Position numbers and translations under genes: made by a program
In this document: positions 45,401 through 61,350 of the stretch, piece by piece
How positions within the stretch are numbered: position 1 is the stretch's first letter
How the letters are laid out: each line of letters starts with the position of its first letter
The notes under the pieces: generated by a model
Database searches by the model: none
What the model was told of the DNA's origin: nothing
Seen by the model: the letters and a program-made list of their open reading frames with translations, nothing else
Source: Siphonodentalium dalli
Taxonomy: Eukaryota; Mollusca; Scaphopoda; Gadilida; Siphonodentaliidae
Assembly: GCA_032622095.1 (NCBI GenBank)
Contig: CP136068.1
Span: forward strand, 152,733,151 to 152,797,150
Direction: 5' to 3'
DNA: 64,000 bases

Positions 45401-48400
45401 GACGTGAGTTTATCTCACTTGACATACACCTGATCCGAGATGTGGTTTGACATGAGTTTATCTCACCTGATATACACCTGATCCGAGATGTGGTTTGATG
45501 TGAGTTTATCTCACCTGATCCGAGATGTGGTTTGACATGAGTTTATCTCACCTTATATACACCTGATCCGAGATGTGGTTTGACATGAGTTTATCTCACC
45601 TGACATACACCTGATCCGAGATGTGGTTTGACATGAGTTTATCTCACCTGATATACACCTGATCCGAGATGTGGTTTGATGTGAGTTTATCTCACCTGAT
45701 CCGAGATGTGGTTTGATGTGAGTTTATCTCACCTGACATACACCTGATCCGAGATGTGGTTTGATGTGAGTTTATCTCACCTGACATACACCTGATCCGA
45801 GATGTGGTTTGACATGAGTTTATCTCACCTGATATACACCTGATCCGAGATGTGGTTTGACATGAGTTTATCTCACCTGATATACACCTGATCGGAGATG
45901 TGGTTTGATGTGAGTTTATCTCACCTGACATACACCTGATCGGAGATGTGGTTTGACATGAGTTTATCTCACCTGACATACACCTGATCCGTGATGTGGT
46001 TTGACATGAGTTTATCTCACCTGATATACACCTGATCCGAGATGTGGTTTGACGTGAGTTTATCTCACCTGACATACAGCTGATCCGAGATGTGGTTTGA
46101 TGTGAGTTTATCTCACCTGACATACACCTGATCCGAGATGTGGTTTGACGTGAGTTTATCTCACCTGACATACACCTGATCCGAGATGTGGTTTGATGTG
46201 AGTTTACCTCACCTGACATACACCTGATCCGAGATGTGGTTTGACGTGAGTTTACCTCACCTTACATACACCTGATCCGTGATGTGGTTTGACGTGAGTT
46301 TATCTCACCTGACATACACCTGATCCGAGATGTGGTTTGATGTGAGTTTACCTCACCTGATCTGAGATGTGGTTTGATGTGAGTTTACCTCACCTGACAT
46401 ACACCTGATCCGAGATGTGGTTTGATGTGAGTTTATCTCACCTGATATACACCTGATCCGAGATGTGGTTTGATGTGAGTTTACCTCACCTGATCTGAGA
46501 TGTGGTTTGATGTGAGTTTATCTCACCTGACATACACCTGACCCGTGATGTGGTTTGATGTGAGTTTATCTCACCTGACATACACCTGACCCGTGATGTG
46601 GTTTGATGTGAGTTTATCTCACCTGACATACACCTGACCCGTGATGTGGTTTTATGTGAGTTTATCTCACCTGACATACACCTGACCCGTGATGTGGTTT
46701 GATGTGAGTTTATCTCACCTGACATACACCTGACCCGTGATGTGGTTTGATGTGAGTTTACCTCACCTGATCTGAGATGTGGTTTGATGTGAGTTTACCT
46801 CACCTGATCTGAGATGTGGTTTGATGTGAGTTTATCTCACCTGACATACACCTGACCCGTGATGTGGTTTGATGTGAGTTTATCTCACCTGACATACACC
46901 TGACCCGTGATGTGGTTTGATGTGAGTTTATCTCACCTGACATACACCTGACCCGTGATGTGGTTTGATGTGAGTTTATCTCACCTGACATACACCTGAC
47001 CCGTGATGTGGTTTGATGTGAGTTTATCTCACCTGACATACACCTGACCCGTGATGTGGTTTGATGTGAGTTTATCTCACCTGACATACACCTGACCCGT
47101 GATGTGGTTTGATGTGAGTTTACCTCACCTGATCTGAGATGTGGTTTGATGTGAGTTTATCTCACCTGATATACACCTGATCCGAGATGTGGTTTGATGT
47201 GAGTTTACCTCACCTGATCTGAGATGTGGTTTGATGTGAGTTTATCTCACCTGACATACACCTGACCCGTGATGTGGTTTGATGTGAGTTTATCTCACCT
47301 GACATACACCTGATCCGTCATGTGGTTTGACGTGAGTTTATCTCACCTGACATACAGCTGATCCGAGATGTGGTTTGACGTGAGTTTATCTCACCTGACA
47401 TACACCTGATCCGTGATGTGGTTTGACATGAGTTTATCTCACCTGACATACACCTGATCTGAGATGTGGTTTGATGTGAGTTTATCTCACCTGATATACA
47501 CCTGATCCGAGATGTGGTTTGACATGAGTTTATCTCACCTGACATACACCTGATCTGAGATGTGGTTTGATGTGAGTTTATCTCACCTGATATACACCTG
47601 ATCCGAGATGTGGTTTGACATGAGTTTATCTCACCTGACATACACCTGATCCGAGATGTGGTTTGACGTGAGTTTATCTCACCTGACATACACCTGATCC
47701 GAGATGTGGTTTGATGTGAGTTTATCTCACCTGACATACACCTGATCCGAGATGTGGTTTGACATGAGTTTATCTCACCTGACATACAAATGATCCGAGA
47801 TGTGGTTTGACGTGAGTTTATCTCACCTGATATACACCTGATCCGAGATGTGGTTTGACATGAGTTTATCTCACCTGACATACACCTGATCCGAGATGTG
47901 GTTTGACGTGAGTTTATCTCACCTGACATACACCTGATCCGAGATGTGGTTTGATGTGAGTTTATCTCACCTGACATACACCTGATCCGAGATGTGGTTT
48001 GACTTGAGTTTATCTCACCTGACATACACCTGATCCGAGATGTGGTTTGACGTGAGTTTATCTCACCTGACATACACCTGATCCGAGATGTGGTTTGACA
48101 TGAGTTTATCTCACCTGACATACACCTGATCCGAGATGTGGTTTGACGTGAGTTTATCTCACCTGACATACACCTGATCCGAGATGTGGTTTGACGTGAG
48201 TTTATCTCACCTTATATACACCTGATCCGAGATGTGGTTTGACGTGAGTTTATCTCACCTGACATACACCTGATCCGTGATGTGGTTTGACGTGAGTTTA
48301 TCTCACTTGACATACACCTGATCCGAGATGTGGTTTGACATGAGTTTATCTCACCTGATATACACCTGATCCGAGATGTGGTTTGATGTGAGTTTATCTC

Positions 48401-48599
48401 ACCTGATCCGAGATGTGGTTTGACATGAGTTTATCTCACCTTATATACACCTGATCCGAGATGTGGTTTGACATGAGTTTATCTCACCTGACATACACCT
48501 GATCCGAGATGTGGTTTGACATGAGTTTATCTCACCTGATATACACCTGATCCGAGATGTGGTTTGATGTGAGTTTATCTCACCTGATCCGAGATGTGG

Positions 48600-51278
48600 T
48601 TTGATGTGAGTTTATCTCACCTGACATACACCTGATCCGAGATGTGGTTTGATGTGAGTTTATCTCACCTGACATACACCTGATCCGAGATGTGGTTTGA
48701 CATGAGTTTATCTCACCTGATATACACCTGATCCGAGATGTGGTTTGACATGAGTTTATCTCACCTGATATACACCTGATCGGAGATGTGGTTTGATGTG
48801 AGTTTATCTCACCTGACATACACCTGATCGGAGATGTGGTTTGACATGAGTTTATCTCACCTGACATACACCTGATCCGTGATGTGGTTTGACATGAGTT
48901 TATCTCACCTGATATACACCTGATCCGAGATGTGGTTTGACGTGAGTTTATCTCACCTGACATACAGCTGATCCGAGATGTGGTTTGATGTGAGTTTATC
49001 TCACCTGACGTACACCTGATCCGAGATGTGGTTTGACGTGAGTTTATCTCACCTGACATACACCTGATCCGAGATGTGGTTTGATGTGAGTTTACCTCAC
49101 CTGACATACACCTGATCCGAGATGTGGTTTGACGTGAGTTTACCTCACCTTACATACACCTGATCCGTGATGTGGTTTGACGTGAGTTTATCTCACCTGA
49201 CATACACCTGATCCGAGATGTGGTTTGATGTGAGTTTACCTCACCTGATCTGAGATGTGGTTTGATGTGAGTTTACCTCACCTGACATACACCTGATCCG
49301 AGATGTGGTTTGATGTGAGTTTATCTCACCTGATATACACCTGATCCGAGATGTGGTTTGATGTGACTTTACCTCACCTGATCTGAGATGTGATTTGATG
49401 TGAGTTTATCTCACCTGACATACACCTGACCCGTGATGTGGTTTGATGTGAGTTTATCTCACCTGACATACACCTGACCCGTGATGTGGTTTGATGTGAG
49501 TTTATCTCACCTGACATACACCTGACCCGTGATGTGGTTTGATGTGAGTTTATCTCACCTGACATACACCTGACCCGTGATGTGGTTTGATGTGAGTTTA
49601 TCTCACCTGACATACACCTGACCCGTGATGTGGTTTGATGTGAGTTTACCTCACCTGATCTGAGATGTGGTTTGATGTGAGTTTACCTCACCTGATCTGA
49701 GATGTGGTTTGATGTGAGTTTATCTCACCTGACATACACCTGACCCGTGATGTGGTTTGATGTGAGTTTATCTCACCTGACATACACCTGACCCGTGATG
49801 TGGTTTGATGTGAGTTTATCTCACCTGACATACACCTGACCCGTGATGTGGTTTGATGTGAGTTTATCTCACCTGACATACACCTGACCCGTGATGTGGT
49901 TTGATGTGAGTTTATCTCACCTGACATACACCTGATCCGTGATGTGGTTTGATGTGAGTTTACCTCACCTTACATACACCTGATCCGTGATGTGGTTTGA
50001 CGTGAGTTTATCTCACCTGACATACACCTGATCCGTGATGTGGTTTGACGTGAGTTTATCTCACCTGATATACACCTGATCGGAGATGTGGTTTGATGTG
50101 AGTTTATCTCTCCTTACATACACCTGATCCGTGATGTGGTTTGACGTGAGTTTATCTCACCTGACAGACACCTGATCCGAGATGTGGTTTGACATGAGTT
50201 TATCTCACCTGACATACACCTGATCCGAGATGTGGTTTGACATGAGTTTATCTCACATGACATACACCTGATCTGAGATGTGGTTTGATGTGAGTTTATC
50301 TCACCTGACATACACCTGGTCCGAGATGTGGTTTGACGTGGGTTTATCTCACCTGACATACAAATGATCCGAGATGTGGTTTGACGTGTGTTTATCTCAC
50401 CTGACATACACCTGATCCGTGATGTGGTTTGACGTGAGTTTATCTCACTTGACATACACCTGATCTGAGATGTGGTTTGATGTGAGTTTTTCTCACCTGA
50501 CATACACCTGATCCGTGATGTGGTTTGATGTGAGTTTATCTCACCTTACATACACCTGGTCGGAGATGTGGTTTGATGTGAGTTTATCTCACCTTACAGA
50601 CACCTGATCCGAGATGTGGTTTGACATGAGTTTATCTCACTTGACATACACCTGATCCGAGATGTTGTTTGACGTGAGTTTATCTCACCTGACATACACC
50701 TGATCCGAGATGTGGTTTGACATGAGTTTATCTCACCTGACATACACCTGATCCGAGATGTGGTTTGATGTGAGTTTATCTCACCTTACAGACACCTGAT
50801 CCGAGATGTGGTTTGACATGAGTTTATCTCACCTGACATACACCTGATCCGAGATGTGGTTTGACATGAGTTTATCTCACCTGACATACACCTGATCCGA
50901 GATGTGGTTTGACATGAGTTTATCTCACCTGACATACACCTGATCCGAGATGTGGTTTGACATGAGTTTATCTCACCTGACATACACCTGATCTGAGATG
51001 TGGTTTGACGTGAGTTTATCTCACCTTACAGACACCTGATCCGAGATGTGGTTTGACATGAGTTTATCTCACTTGACATACACCTGATCCGAGATGTGGT
51101 TTGACGTGAGTTTATCTCACCTGACATACACCTGATCCGAGATGTGGTTTGACGTGAGTTTATCTCACCTTACAGACACCTGATCCGTGATGTGGTTTGA
51201 CGTGAGTTTATCTCACCTGACATACACCTGATCCGTGATGTGGTTTGATGTGAGTTTATCTCACCTGACATACACCTG
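48600..51278. repeat. Array segment duplicated 12,722 bp downstream
   Basis: A run of unusual units (TCTCTCCTTACATACACC near 50107, CTGACAGACACC near 50161, CATACAAATGATCC near 50359, GGTCGGAGATG near 50558) recurs in order 12,722 bp later, near 62829, 62883, 63081 and 63280. The copy runs off the window end. Confidence 0.78.
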
Positions 51279-53143
51279 ACCCGAGATGTGGTTTGACGTG
51301 AGTTTATCTCACCTGACATACACCTGATCCGTGATGTGGTTTGACGTGAGTTTATCTCACCTGACATACACCTGATCCGAGATGTGGTTTGACGTGAGTT
51401 TATCTCACCTGACATACACCTGATCCGAGATGTGGTTTGACATGAGTTTATCTCACCTGACATACACCTGATCTGAGATGTGGTTTGACATGAGTTTACC
51501 TCACCTGACATACACCTGATCCGTGATGTGGTCTGACGTGGGTTTATCTCACCTGACATACACCTGATCCGTGATGTGGTTTGATGTGAGTTTATCTCAC
51601 CTGACATACACCTGACCCGAGATGTGGTTTGACGTGAGTTTATCTCACCTGACATACACCTGATCCGTGATGTGGTTTGATGTGAGTTTATCTCACCTGA
51701 CATACACCTGACCCGAGATGTGGTTTGACGTGAGTTTATCTCACCTGACATACACCTGATCTGAGATGTGGTTTGACGTGGGTTTATCTCACCTGACATA
51801 CACCTGATCCGAGATGTGGTCTGACGTGGGTTTATCTCACCTGACATACAACTGATCTGTGATGTGGTTTGATGTGAGTTTATCTCACCTGACATACACC
51901 TGATCCGTGATGTGGTTTGATGAGAGTTTATCTCACCTGACATACACCTGACCCGAGATGTGGTTTGACGTGAGTTTATCTCACCTGACATACACCTGAT
52001 CCGAGATGTGGTTTGACGTGGGTTTATCTCACCTGACATACACCTGATCTGTGATGTGGTTTGACGTGGGTTTATCTCACCTGACATACACCTGATCCAA
52101 GATGTGGTCTGACGTGGGTTTATCTCACCTGACATACAACTGATCTGTGATGTGGTTTGACGTGGGTTTATCTCACCTGACATACACCTGATCCGAGATG
52201 TGGTTTGACGTGGGTTTATCTCACCTGACATACACCTGATCTGTGATGTGGTTTGATGTGAGTTTATCTCACCTGACATACACCTGATCCGAGATGTGGT
52301 TTGATGTGAATTTATCTCACCTGACATACACCTGATCCGAGATGTGGTCTGACGTGGGTTTATCTCACCTGACATACACCTGATCTGTGATGTGGTTTGA
52401 CGTGGGTTTATCTCACCTGACATACACCTGATCCGAGATGTGGTTTGACGTGGGTTTATTTCACCTGACATACACGTGATCCGAGATGTGGTCTGACGTG
52501 GGTTTATCTCACCTGACATACACCTGATCCGAGATGTGGTTTGATGTGAGTTTATCTCACCTAACATACACCTGATCCGAGATGTGGTCTGACGTGGGTT
52601 TATCTCACCTGACATACACCTGATCCGAGATGTGGTCTGACGTGGGTTTATCTCACCTGACATACACCTGATCCGTGATGTGGTTTGACGTGGGTTTATC
52701 TCACCTGACATACACCTGATCAGAGATGTGGTTTGACGTGGGTTTATCTCACCTGACAAACACCTGATCCGAGATGTGGTCTGACGTGGGTTTATCTCAC
52801 CTGACATACACCTGATCCGAGATGTGGTTTGATGTGAGTTTATCTCACCTGACATACACCTGATCCGAGATGTGGTCTGACGTGGGTTTATCTCACCTGA
52901 CATACACCTGATCCGAGATGTGGTCTGACGTGGGTTTATCTCACCTGACATACACCTGATCCGAGATGTGGTCTGACGTGGGTTTATCTCACCTGACATA
53001 CACCTGATCCGAGATGTGGTTTGATGTGAGTTTATCTCACCTGACATACACCTGATCCGAGATGTGGTTTGACGTGAGTTTATCTCACCTGACATACACC
53101 TGATCCGTGATGTGGTTTGATGTGAGTTTATCTCACCTGACAT
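51170..53143. repeat. Homogeneous sub-block of the 48-bp array with GTGGG and GTCTGAC variants
   Basis: Forty-one consecutive 48-bp units without a 37-bp unit, so the minus strand stays open for 657 codons. Many units carry GACGTGGGTTTATC and GTGGTCTGACGTGGG, which are rare elsewhere except near the left edge of the array. Confidence 0.8.
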
Positions 53144-56100
53144 ACACCTGATCCGTTATGTGGTTTGACATGAGTTTACCTCACCTGACATACACCTGAT
53201 CCGTGATGTGGTTTGACGTGAGTTTATCGCACCTTACATACACCTGATCTGAGATGTGGTTTGACGTGAGTTTATCTCACCTTATATACACCTGATCCGT
53301 AATGTGGTTTGATGTGAGTTTATCTCACCTGACATACACCTGACCCGTGATGTGGTTTGATGTGAGTTTATCTCACCTGACATACACCTGACCCGTGATG
53401 TGGTTTGATGTGAGTTTATCTCACCTGACATACACCTGACCCGTGATGTGGTTTGATGTGAGTTTACCTCACCTGATCTGAGATGTGGTTTGATGTGAGT
53501 TTATCTCACCTGATATACACCTGATCCGAGATGTGGTTTGATGTGAGTTTACCTCACCTGATCTGAGATGTGGTTTGATGTGAGTTTATCTCATCTGACA
53601 TACACCTGACCCGTGATGTGGTTTGATGTGAGTTTATCTCACCTGACATACACCTGATCCGTCATGTGGTTTGACGTGAGTTTATCTCACCTGACATACA
53701 GCTGATCCGAGATGTGGTTTGACGTGAGTTTATCTCACCTGACATACACCTGATCCGTGATGTGGTTTGACATGAGTTTATCTCACCTGACATACACCTG
53801 ATCTGAGATGTGGTTTGATGTGAGTTTATCTCACCTGATATACACCTGATCCGAGATGTGGTTTGACATGAGTTTATCTCACCTGACATACACCTGATCT
53901 GAGATGTGGTTTGATGTGAGTTTATCTCACCTGATATACACCTGATCCGAGATGTGGTTTGACATGAGTTTATCTCACCTGACATACACCTGATCCGAGA
54001 TGTGGTTTGACGTGAGTTTATCTCACCTGACATACACCTGATCCGAGATGTGGTTTGATGTGAGTTTATCTCACCTGACATACACCTGATCCGAGATGTT
54101 TTTTGATATGAGTTTATCTCACCTGACATACAAATGATCCGAGATGTGGTTTGACGTGAGTTTATCTCACCTGATATACACCTGATCCGAGATGTGGTTT
54201 GACATGAGTTTATCTCACCTGACATACACCTGATCCGAGATGTGGTTTGACGTGAGTTTATCTCACCTGACATACACCTGATCCGAGATGTGGTTTGATG
54301 TGAGTTTATCTCACCTGACATACACCTGATCCGAGATGTGGTTTGACTTGAGTTTATCTCACCTGACATACACCTGATCCGAGATGTGGTTTGACGTGAG
54401 TTTATCTCACCTGACATACACCTGATCCGAGATGTGGTTTGACATGAGTTTATCTCACCTGACATACACCTGATCCGAGATGTGGTTTGACGTGAGTTTA
54501 TCTCACCTGACATACACCTGATCCGAGATGTGGTTTGACGTGAGTTTATCTCACCTTATATACACCTGATCCGAGATGTGGTTTGACGTGAGTTTATCTC
54601 ACCTGACATACACCTGATCCGTGATGTGGTTTGACGTGAGTTTATCTCACTTGACATACACCTGATCCGAGATGTGGTTTGACATGAGTTTATCTCACCT
54701 GATATACACCTGATCCGAGATGTGGTTTGATGTGAGTTTATCTCACCTGATCCGAGATGTGGTTTGACATGAGTTTATCTCACCTTATATACACCTGATC
54801 CGAGATGTGGTTTGACATGAGTTTATCTCACCTGACATACACCTGATCCGAGATGTGGTTTGACATGAGTTTATCTCACCTGATATACACCTGATCCGAG
54901 ATGTGGTTTGATGTGAGTTTATCTCACCTGATCCGAGATGTGGTTTGATGTGAGTTTATCTCACCTGACATACACCTGATCCGAGATGTGGTTTGATGTG
55001 AGTTTATCTCACCTGACATACACCTGATCCGAGATGTGGTTTGACATGAGTTTATCTCACCTGATATACACCTGATCCGAGATGTGGTTTGACATGAGTT
55101 TATCTCACCTGATATACACCTGATCGGAGATGTGGTTTGATGTGAGTTTATCTCACCTGACATACACCTGATCGGAGATGTGGTTTGACATGAGTTTATC
55201 TCACCTGACATACACCTGATCCGTGATGTGGTTTGACATGAGTTTATCTCACCTGATATACACCTGATCCGAGATGTGGTTTGACGTGAGTTTATCTCAC
55301 CTGACATACAGCTGATCCGAGATGTGGTTTGATGTGAGTTTATCTCACCTGACATACACCTGATCCGAGATGTGGTTTGACGTGAGTTTATCTCACCTGA
55401 CATACACCTGATCCGAGATGTGGTTTGATGTGAGTTTACCTCACCTGACATACACCTGATCCGAGATGTGGTTTGACGTGAGTTTACCTCACCTTACATA
55501 CACCTGATCCGTGATGTGGTTTGACGTGAGTTTATCTCACCTGACATACACCTGATCCGAGATGTGGTTTGATGTGAGTTTACCTCACCTGATCTGAGAT
55601 GTGGTTTGATGTGAGTTTACCTCACCTGACATACACCTGATCCGAGATGTGGTTTGATGTGAGTTTATCTCACCTGATATACACCTGATCCGAGATGTGG
55701 TTTGATGTGACTTTACCTCACCTGATCTGAGATGTGGTTTGATGTGAGTTTATCTCACCTGACATACACCTGACCCGTGATGTGGTTTGATGTGAGTTTA
55801 TCTCACCTGACATACACCTGACCCGTGATGTGGTTTGATGTGAGTTTATCTCACCTGACATACAGCTGACCCGTGATGTGGTTTGATGTGAGTTTATCTC
55901 ACCTGACATACACCTGACCCGTGATGTGGTTTGATGTGAGTTTATCTCACCTGACATACACCTGACCCGTGATGTGGTTTGATGTGAGTTTATCTCACCT
56001 GACATACACCTGATCCGAGATGTGGTTTGACATGAGTTTATCTCACCTGACATACACCTGATCCGAGATGTGGTTTGACGTGAGTTTATCTCACCTGACA

Positions 56101-57499
56101 TACACCTGATCCTAGATGTGGTTTGACGTGAGTTTATCTCACCTTATATACACCTGATCCGAGATGTGGTTTGACGTGAGTTTATCTCACCTGACATACA
56201 CCTGATCCGTGATGTGGTTTGACGTGAGTTTATCTCACTTGACATACACCTGATCCGAGATGTGGTTTGACATGAGTTTATCTCACCTGATATACACCTG
56301 ATCCGAGATGTGGTTTGATGTGAGTTTATCTCACCTGATCCGAGATGTGGTTTTACATGAGTTTATCTCACCTTATATACTCCTGATCCGAGATGTGGTT
56401 TGACATGAGTTTATCTCACCTGACATACACCTGATCCGAGATGTGGTTTGACATGAGTTTATCTCACCTGATATACACCTGATCCGAGATGTGGTTTGAT
56501 GTGAGTTTATCTCACCTGATCCGAGATGTGGTTTGATGTGAGTTTATCTCACCTGACATACACCTGATCCGAGATGTGGTTTGATGAGAGTTTATCTCAC
56601 CTGACATACACCTGATCCGAGATGTGGTTTGACATGAGTTTATCTCACCTGATATACACCTGATCCGAGATGTGGTTTGACATGAGTTTATCTCACCTGA
56701 TATACACCTGATCGGAGATGTGGTTTGATGTGAGTTTATCTCACCTGACATACACCTGATCGGAGATGTGGTTTGACATGAGTTTATCTCACCTGACATA
56801 CACCTGATCCGTGATGTGGTTTGACATGAGTTTATCTCACCTGATATACACCTGATCCGAGATGTGGTTTGACGTGAGTTTATCTCACCTGACATACAGC
56901 TGATCCGAGATGTGGTTTGATGTGAGTTTATCTCACCTGACATACACCTGATCCGAGATGTGGTTTGACGTGAGTTTATCTCACCTGACATACACCTGAT
57001 CCGAGATGTGGTTTGATGTGAGTTTACCTCACCTGACATACACCTGTTCCGAGATGTGGTTTGACGTGAGTTTACCTCACCTTACATACACCTGATCCGT
57101 GATGTGGTTTGACGTGAGTTTATCTCACCTGACATACACCTGATCCGAGATGTGGTTTGATGTGAGTTTACCTCACCTGATCTGAGATGTGGTTTGATGT
57201 GAGTTTACCTCACCTGACATACACCTGATCCGAGATGTGGTTTGATGTGAGTTTATCTCACCTGATATACACCTGATCCGAGATGTGGTTTGATGTGAGT
57301 TTACCTCACCTGATCTGAGATGTGGTTTGATGTGAGTTTATCTCACCTGACATACACCTGACCCGTGATGTGGTTTGATGTGAGTTTATCTCACCTGACA
57401 TACACCTGACCCGTGATGTGGTTTGATGTGAGTTTATCTCACCTGACATACACCTGACCCGTGATGTGGTTTTATGTGAGTTTATCTCACCTGACATAC

Positions 57500-60400
57500 A
57501 CCTGACCCGTGATGTGGTTTGATGTGAGTTTATCTCACCTGACATACACCTGACCCGTGATGTGGTTTGATGTGAGTTTACCTCACCTGATCTGAGATGT
57601 GGTTTGATGTGAGTTTACCTCACCTGATCTGAGATGTGGTTTGATGTGAGTTTATCTCACCTGACATACACCTGACCCGTGATGTGGTTTGATGTGAGTT
57701 TTTCTCACCTGACATACACCTGACCCGTGATGTGGTTTGATGTGAGTTTATCTCACCTGACATACACCTGACCCGTGATGTGGTTTGATGTGAGTTTATC
57801 TCACCTGACATACACCTGACCCGTGATGTGGTTTGATGTGAGTTTATCTCACCTGACATACACCTGACCCGTGATGTGGTTTGATGTGAGTTTATCTCAC
57901 CTGACATACACCTGACCCGTGATGTGGTTTGATGTGAGTTTACCTCACCTGATCTGAGATGTGGTTTGATGTGAGTTTATCTCACCTGATATACAACTGA
58001 TCCAAGATGTGGTTTGATGTGAGTTTACCTCACCTGATCTGAGATGTGGTTTGATGTGAGTTTATCTCACCTGACATACATCTGACCCGTGATGTGGTTT
58101 GATGTGAGTTTATCTCACCTGACATACACCTGATCCGTCATGTGGTTTGACGTGAGTTTATCTCACCTGACATACAGCTGATCCGAGATGTGGTTTGACG
58201 TGAGTTTATCTCACCTGACATACACCTGATCCGTGATGTGGTTTGACATGAGTTTATCTCACCTGACATACACCTGATCTGAGATGTGGTTTGATGTGAG
58301 TTTATCTCACCTGATATACACCTGATCCGAGATGTGGTTTGACATGAGTTTATCTCACCTGACATACACCTGATCTGAGATGTGGTTTGATGTGAGTTTA
58401 TCTCACCTGATATACACCTGATCCGAGATGTGGTTTGACATGAGTTTATCTCACCTGACATACACCTGATCCGAGATGTGGTTTGACGTGAGTTTATCTT
58501 ACCTGACATACACCTGATCCGAGATGTGGTTTGATGTGAGTTTATCTCACCTGACATACACCTGATCCGAGATGTGGTTTGACATGAGTTTATCTCACCT
58601 GACATACAAATGATCCGAGATGTGGTTTGACGTGAGTTTATCTCACCTGATATACACCTGATCCGAGATGTGGTTTGACATGAGTTTATCTCACCTGACA
58701 TACACCTGATCCGAGATGTGGTTTGACGTGAGTTTATCTCACCTGACATACACCTGATCCGAGATGTGGTTTGATGTGAGTTTATCTCACCTGACATACA
58801 CCTGATCCGAGATGTGGTTTGACTTGAGTTTATCTCACCTGACATACACCTGATCCGAGATGTGGTTTGACGTGAGTTTATCTCACCTGACATACACCTG
58901 ATCCGAGATGTGGTTTGACATGAGTTTATCTCACCTGACATACACCTGATCCGAGATGTGGTTTGACGTGAGTTTATCTCACCTGACATACACCTGATCC
59001 GAGATGTGGTTTGACGTGAGTTTATCTCACCTTATATACACCTGATCCGAGATGTGGTTTGACGTGAGTTTATCTCACCTGACATACACCTGATCCGTGA
59101 TGTGGTTTGACGTGAGTTTATCTCACTTGACATACACCTGATCCGAGATGTGGTTTGACATGAGTTTATCTCACCTGATATACACCTGATCCGAGATGTG
59201 GTTTGATGTGAGTTTATCTCACCTGATCCGAGATGTGGTTTGACATGAGTTTATCTCACCTTATATACACCTGATCCGAGATGTGGTTTGACATGAGTTT
59301 ATCTCACCTGACATACACCTGATCCGAGATGTGGTTTGACATGAGTTTATCTCACCTGATATACACCTGATCCGAGATGTGGTTTGATGTGAGTTTATCT
59401 CACCTGATCCGAGATGTGGTTTGATGTGAGTTTATCTCACCTGACATACACCTGACCCGTGATGTGGTTTGATGTGAGTTTATCTCACCTGACATACACC
59501 TGACCCGTGATGTGGTTTGATGTGAGTTTACCTCACCTGATCTGAGATGTGGTTTGATGTGAGTTTACCTCACCTGATCTGAGATGTGGTTTGATGTGAG
59601 TTTATCTCACCTGACATACACCTGACCCGTGATGTGGTTTGATGTGAGTTTTTCTCACCTGACATACACCTGACCCGTGATGTGGTTTGATGTGAGTTTA
59701 TCTCACCTGACATACACCTGACCCGTGATGTGGTTTGATGTGAGTTTATCTCACCTGACATACACCTGACCCGTGATGTGGTTTGATGTGAGTTTATCTC
59801 ACCTGACATACACCTGACCCGTGATGTGGTTTGATGTGAGTTTATCTCACCTGACATACACCTGACCCGTGATGTGGTTTGATGTGAGTTTACCTCACCT
59901 GATCTGAGATGTGGTTTGATGTGAGTTTATCTCACCTGATATACAACTGATCCGAGATGTGGTTTGATGTGAGTTTACCTCACCTGATCTGAGATGTGGT
60001 TTGATGTGAGTTTATCTCACCTGACATACATCTGACCCGTGATGTGGTTTGATGTGAGTTTATCTCACCTGACATACACCTGATCCGTCATGTGGTTTGA
60101 CGTGAGTTTATCTCACCTGACATACAGCTGATCCGAGATGTGGTTTGACGTGAGTTTATCTCACCTGACATACACCTGATCCGTGATGTGGTTTGACATG
60201 AGTTTATCTCACCTGACATACACCTGATCTGAGATGTGGTTTGATGTGAGTTTATCTCACCTGATATACACCTGATCCGAGATGTGGTTTGACATGAGTT
60301 TATCTCACCTGACATACACCTGATCTGAGATGTGGTTTGATGTGAGTTTATCTCACCTGATATACACCTGATCCGAGATGTGGTTTGACATGAGTTTATC

Positions 60401-61350
60401 TCACCTGACATACACCTGATCCGAGATGTGGTTTGACGTGAGTTTATCTTACCTGACATACACCTGATCCGAGATGTGGTTTGATGTGAGTTTATCTCAC
60501 CTGACATACACCTGATCCGAGATGTGGTTTGACATGAGTTTATCTCACCTGACATACAAATGATCCGAGATGTGGTTTGACGTGAGTTTATCTCACCTGA
60601 TATACACCTGATCCGAGATGTGGTTTGACATGAGTTTATCTCACCTGACATACACCTGATCCGAGATGTGGTTTGACGTGAGTTTATCTCACCTGACATA
60701 CACCTGATCCGAGATGTGGTTTGATGTGAGTTTATCTCACCTGACATACACCTGATCCGAGATGTGGTTTGACTTGAGTTTATCTCACCTGACATACACC
60801 TGATCCGAGATGTGGTTTGACGTGAGTTTATCTCACCTGACATACACCTGATCCGAGATGTGGTTTGACATGAGTTTATCTCACCTGACATACACCTGAT
60901 CCGAGATGTGGTTTGACGTGAGTTTATCTCACCTGACATACACCTGATCCGAGATGTGGTTTGACGTGAGTTTATCTCACCTTATATACACCTGATCCGA
61001 GATGTGGTTTGACGTGAGTTTATCTCACCTGACATACACCTGATCCGTGATGTGGTTTGACGTGAGTTTATCTCACTTGACATACACCTGATCCGAGATG
61101 TGGTTTGACATGAGTTTATCTCACCTGATATACACCTGATCCGAGATGTGGTTTGATGTGAGTTTATCTCACCTGATCCGAGATGTGGTTTGACATGAGT
61201 TTATCTCACCTTATATACACCTGATCCGAGATGTGGTTTGACATGAGTTTATCTCACCTGACATACACCTGATCCGAGATGTGGTTTGACATGAGTTTAT
61301 CTCACCTGATATACACCTGATCCGAGATGTGGTTTGATGTGAGTTTATCT
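57500..61350. repeat. Two tandem copies of a 1,950-bp higher-order block in the 48-bp array
   Basis: Rare variants recur exactly 1,950 bp apart: a GAGTTTTTCTCACC unit near 57697 and 59647, and an ATCTTACCTGAC unit near 58497 and 60447. The edges are approximate. Confidence 0.75.
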
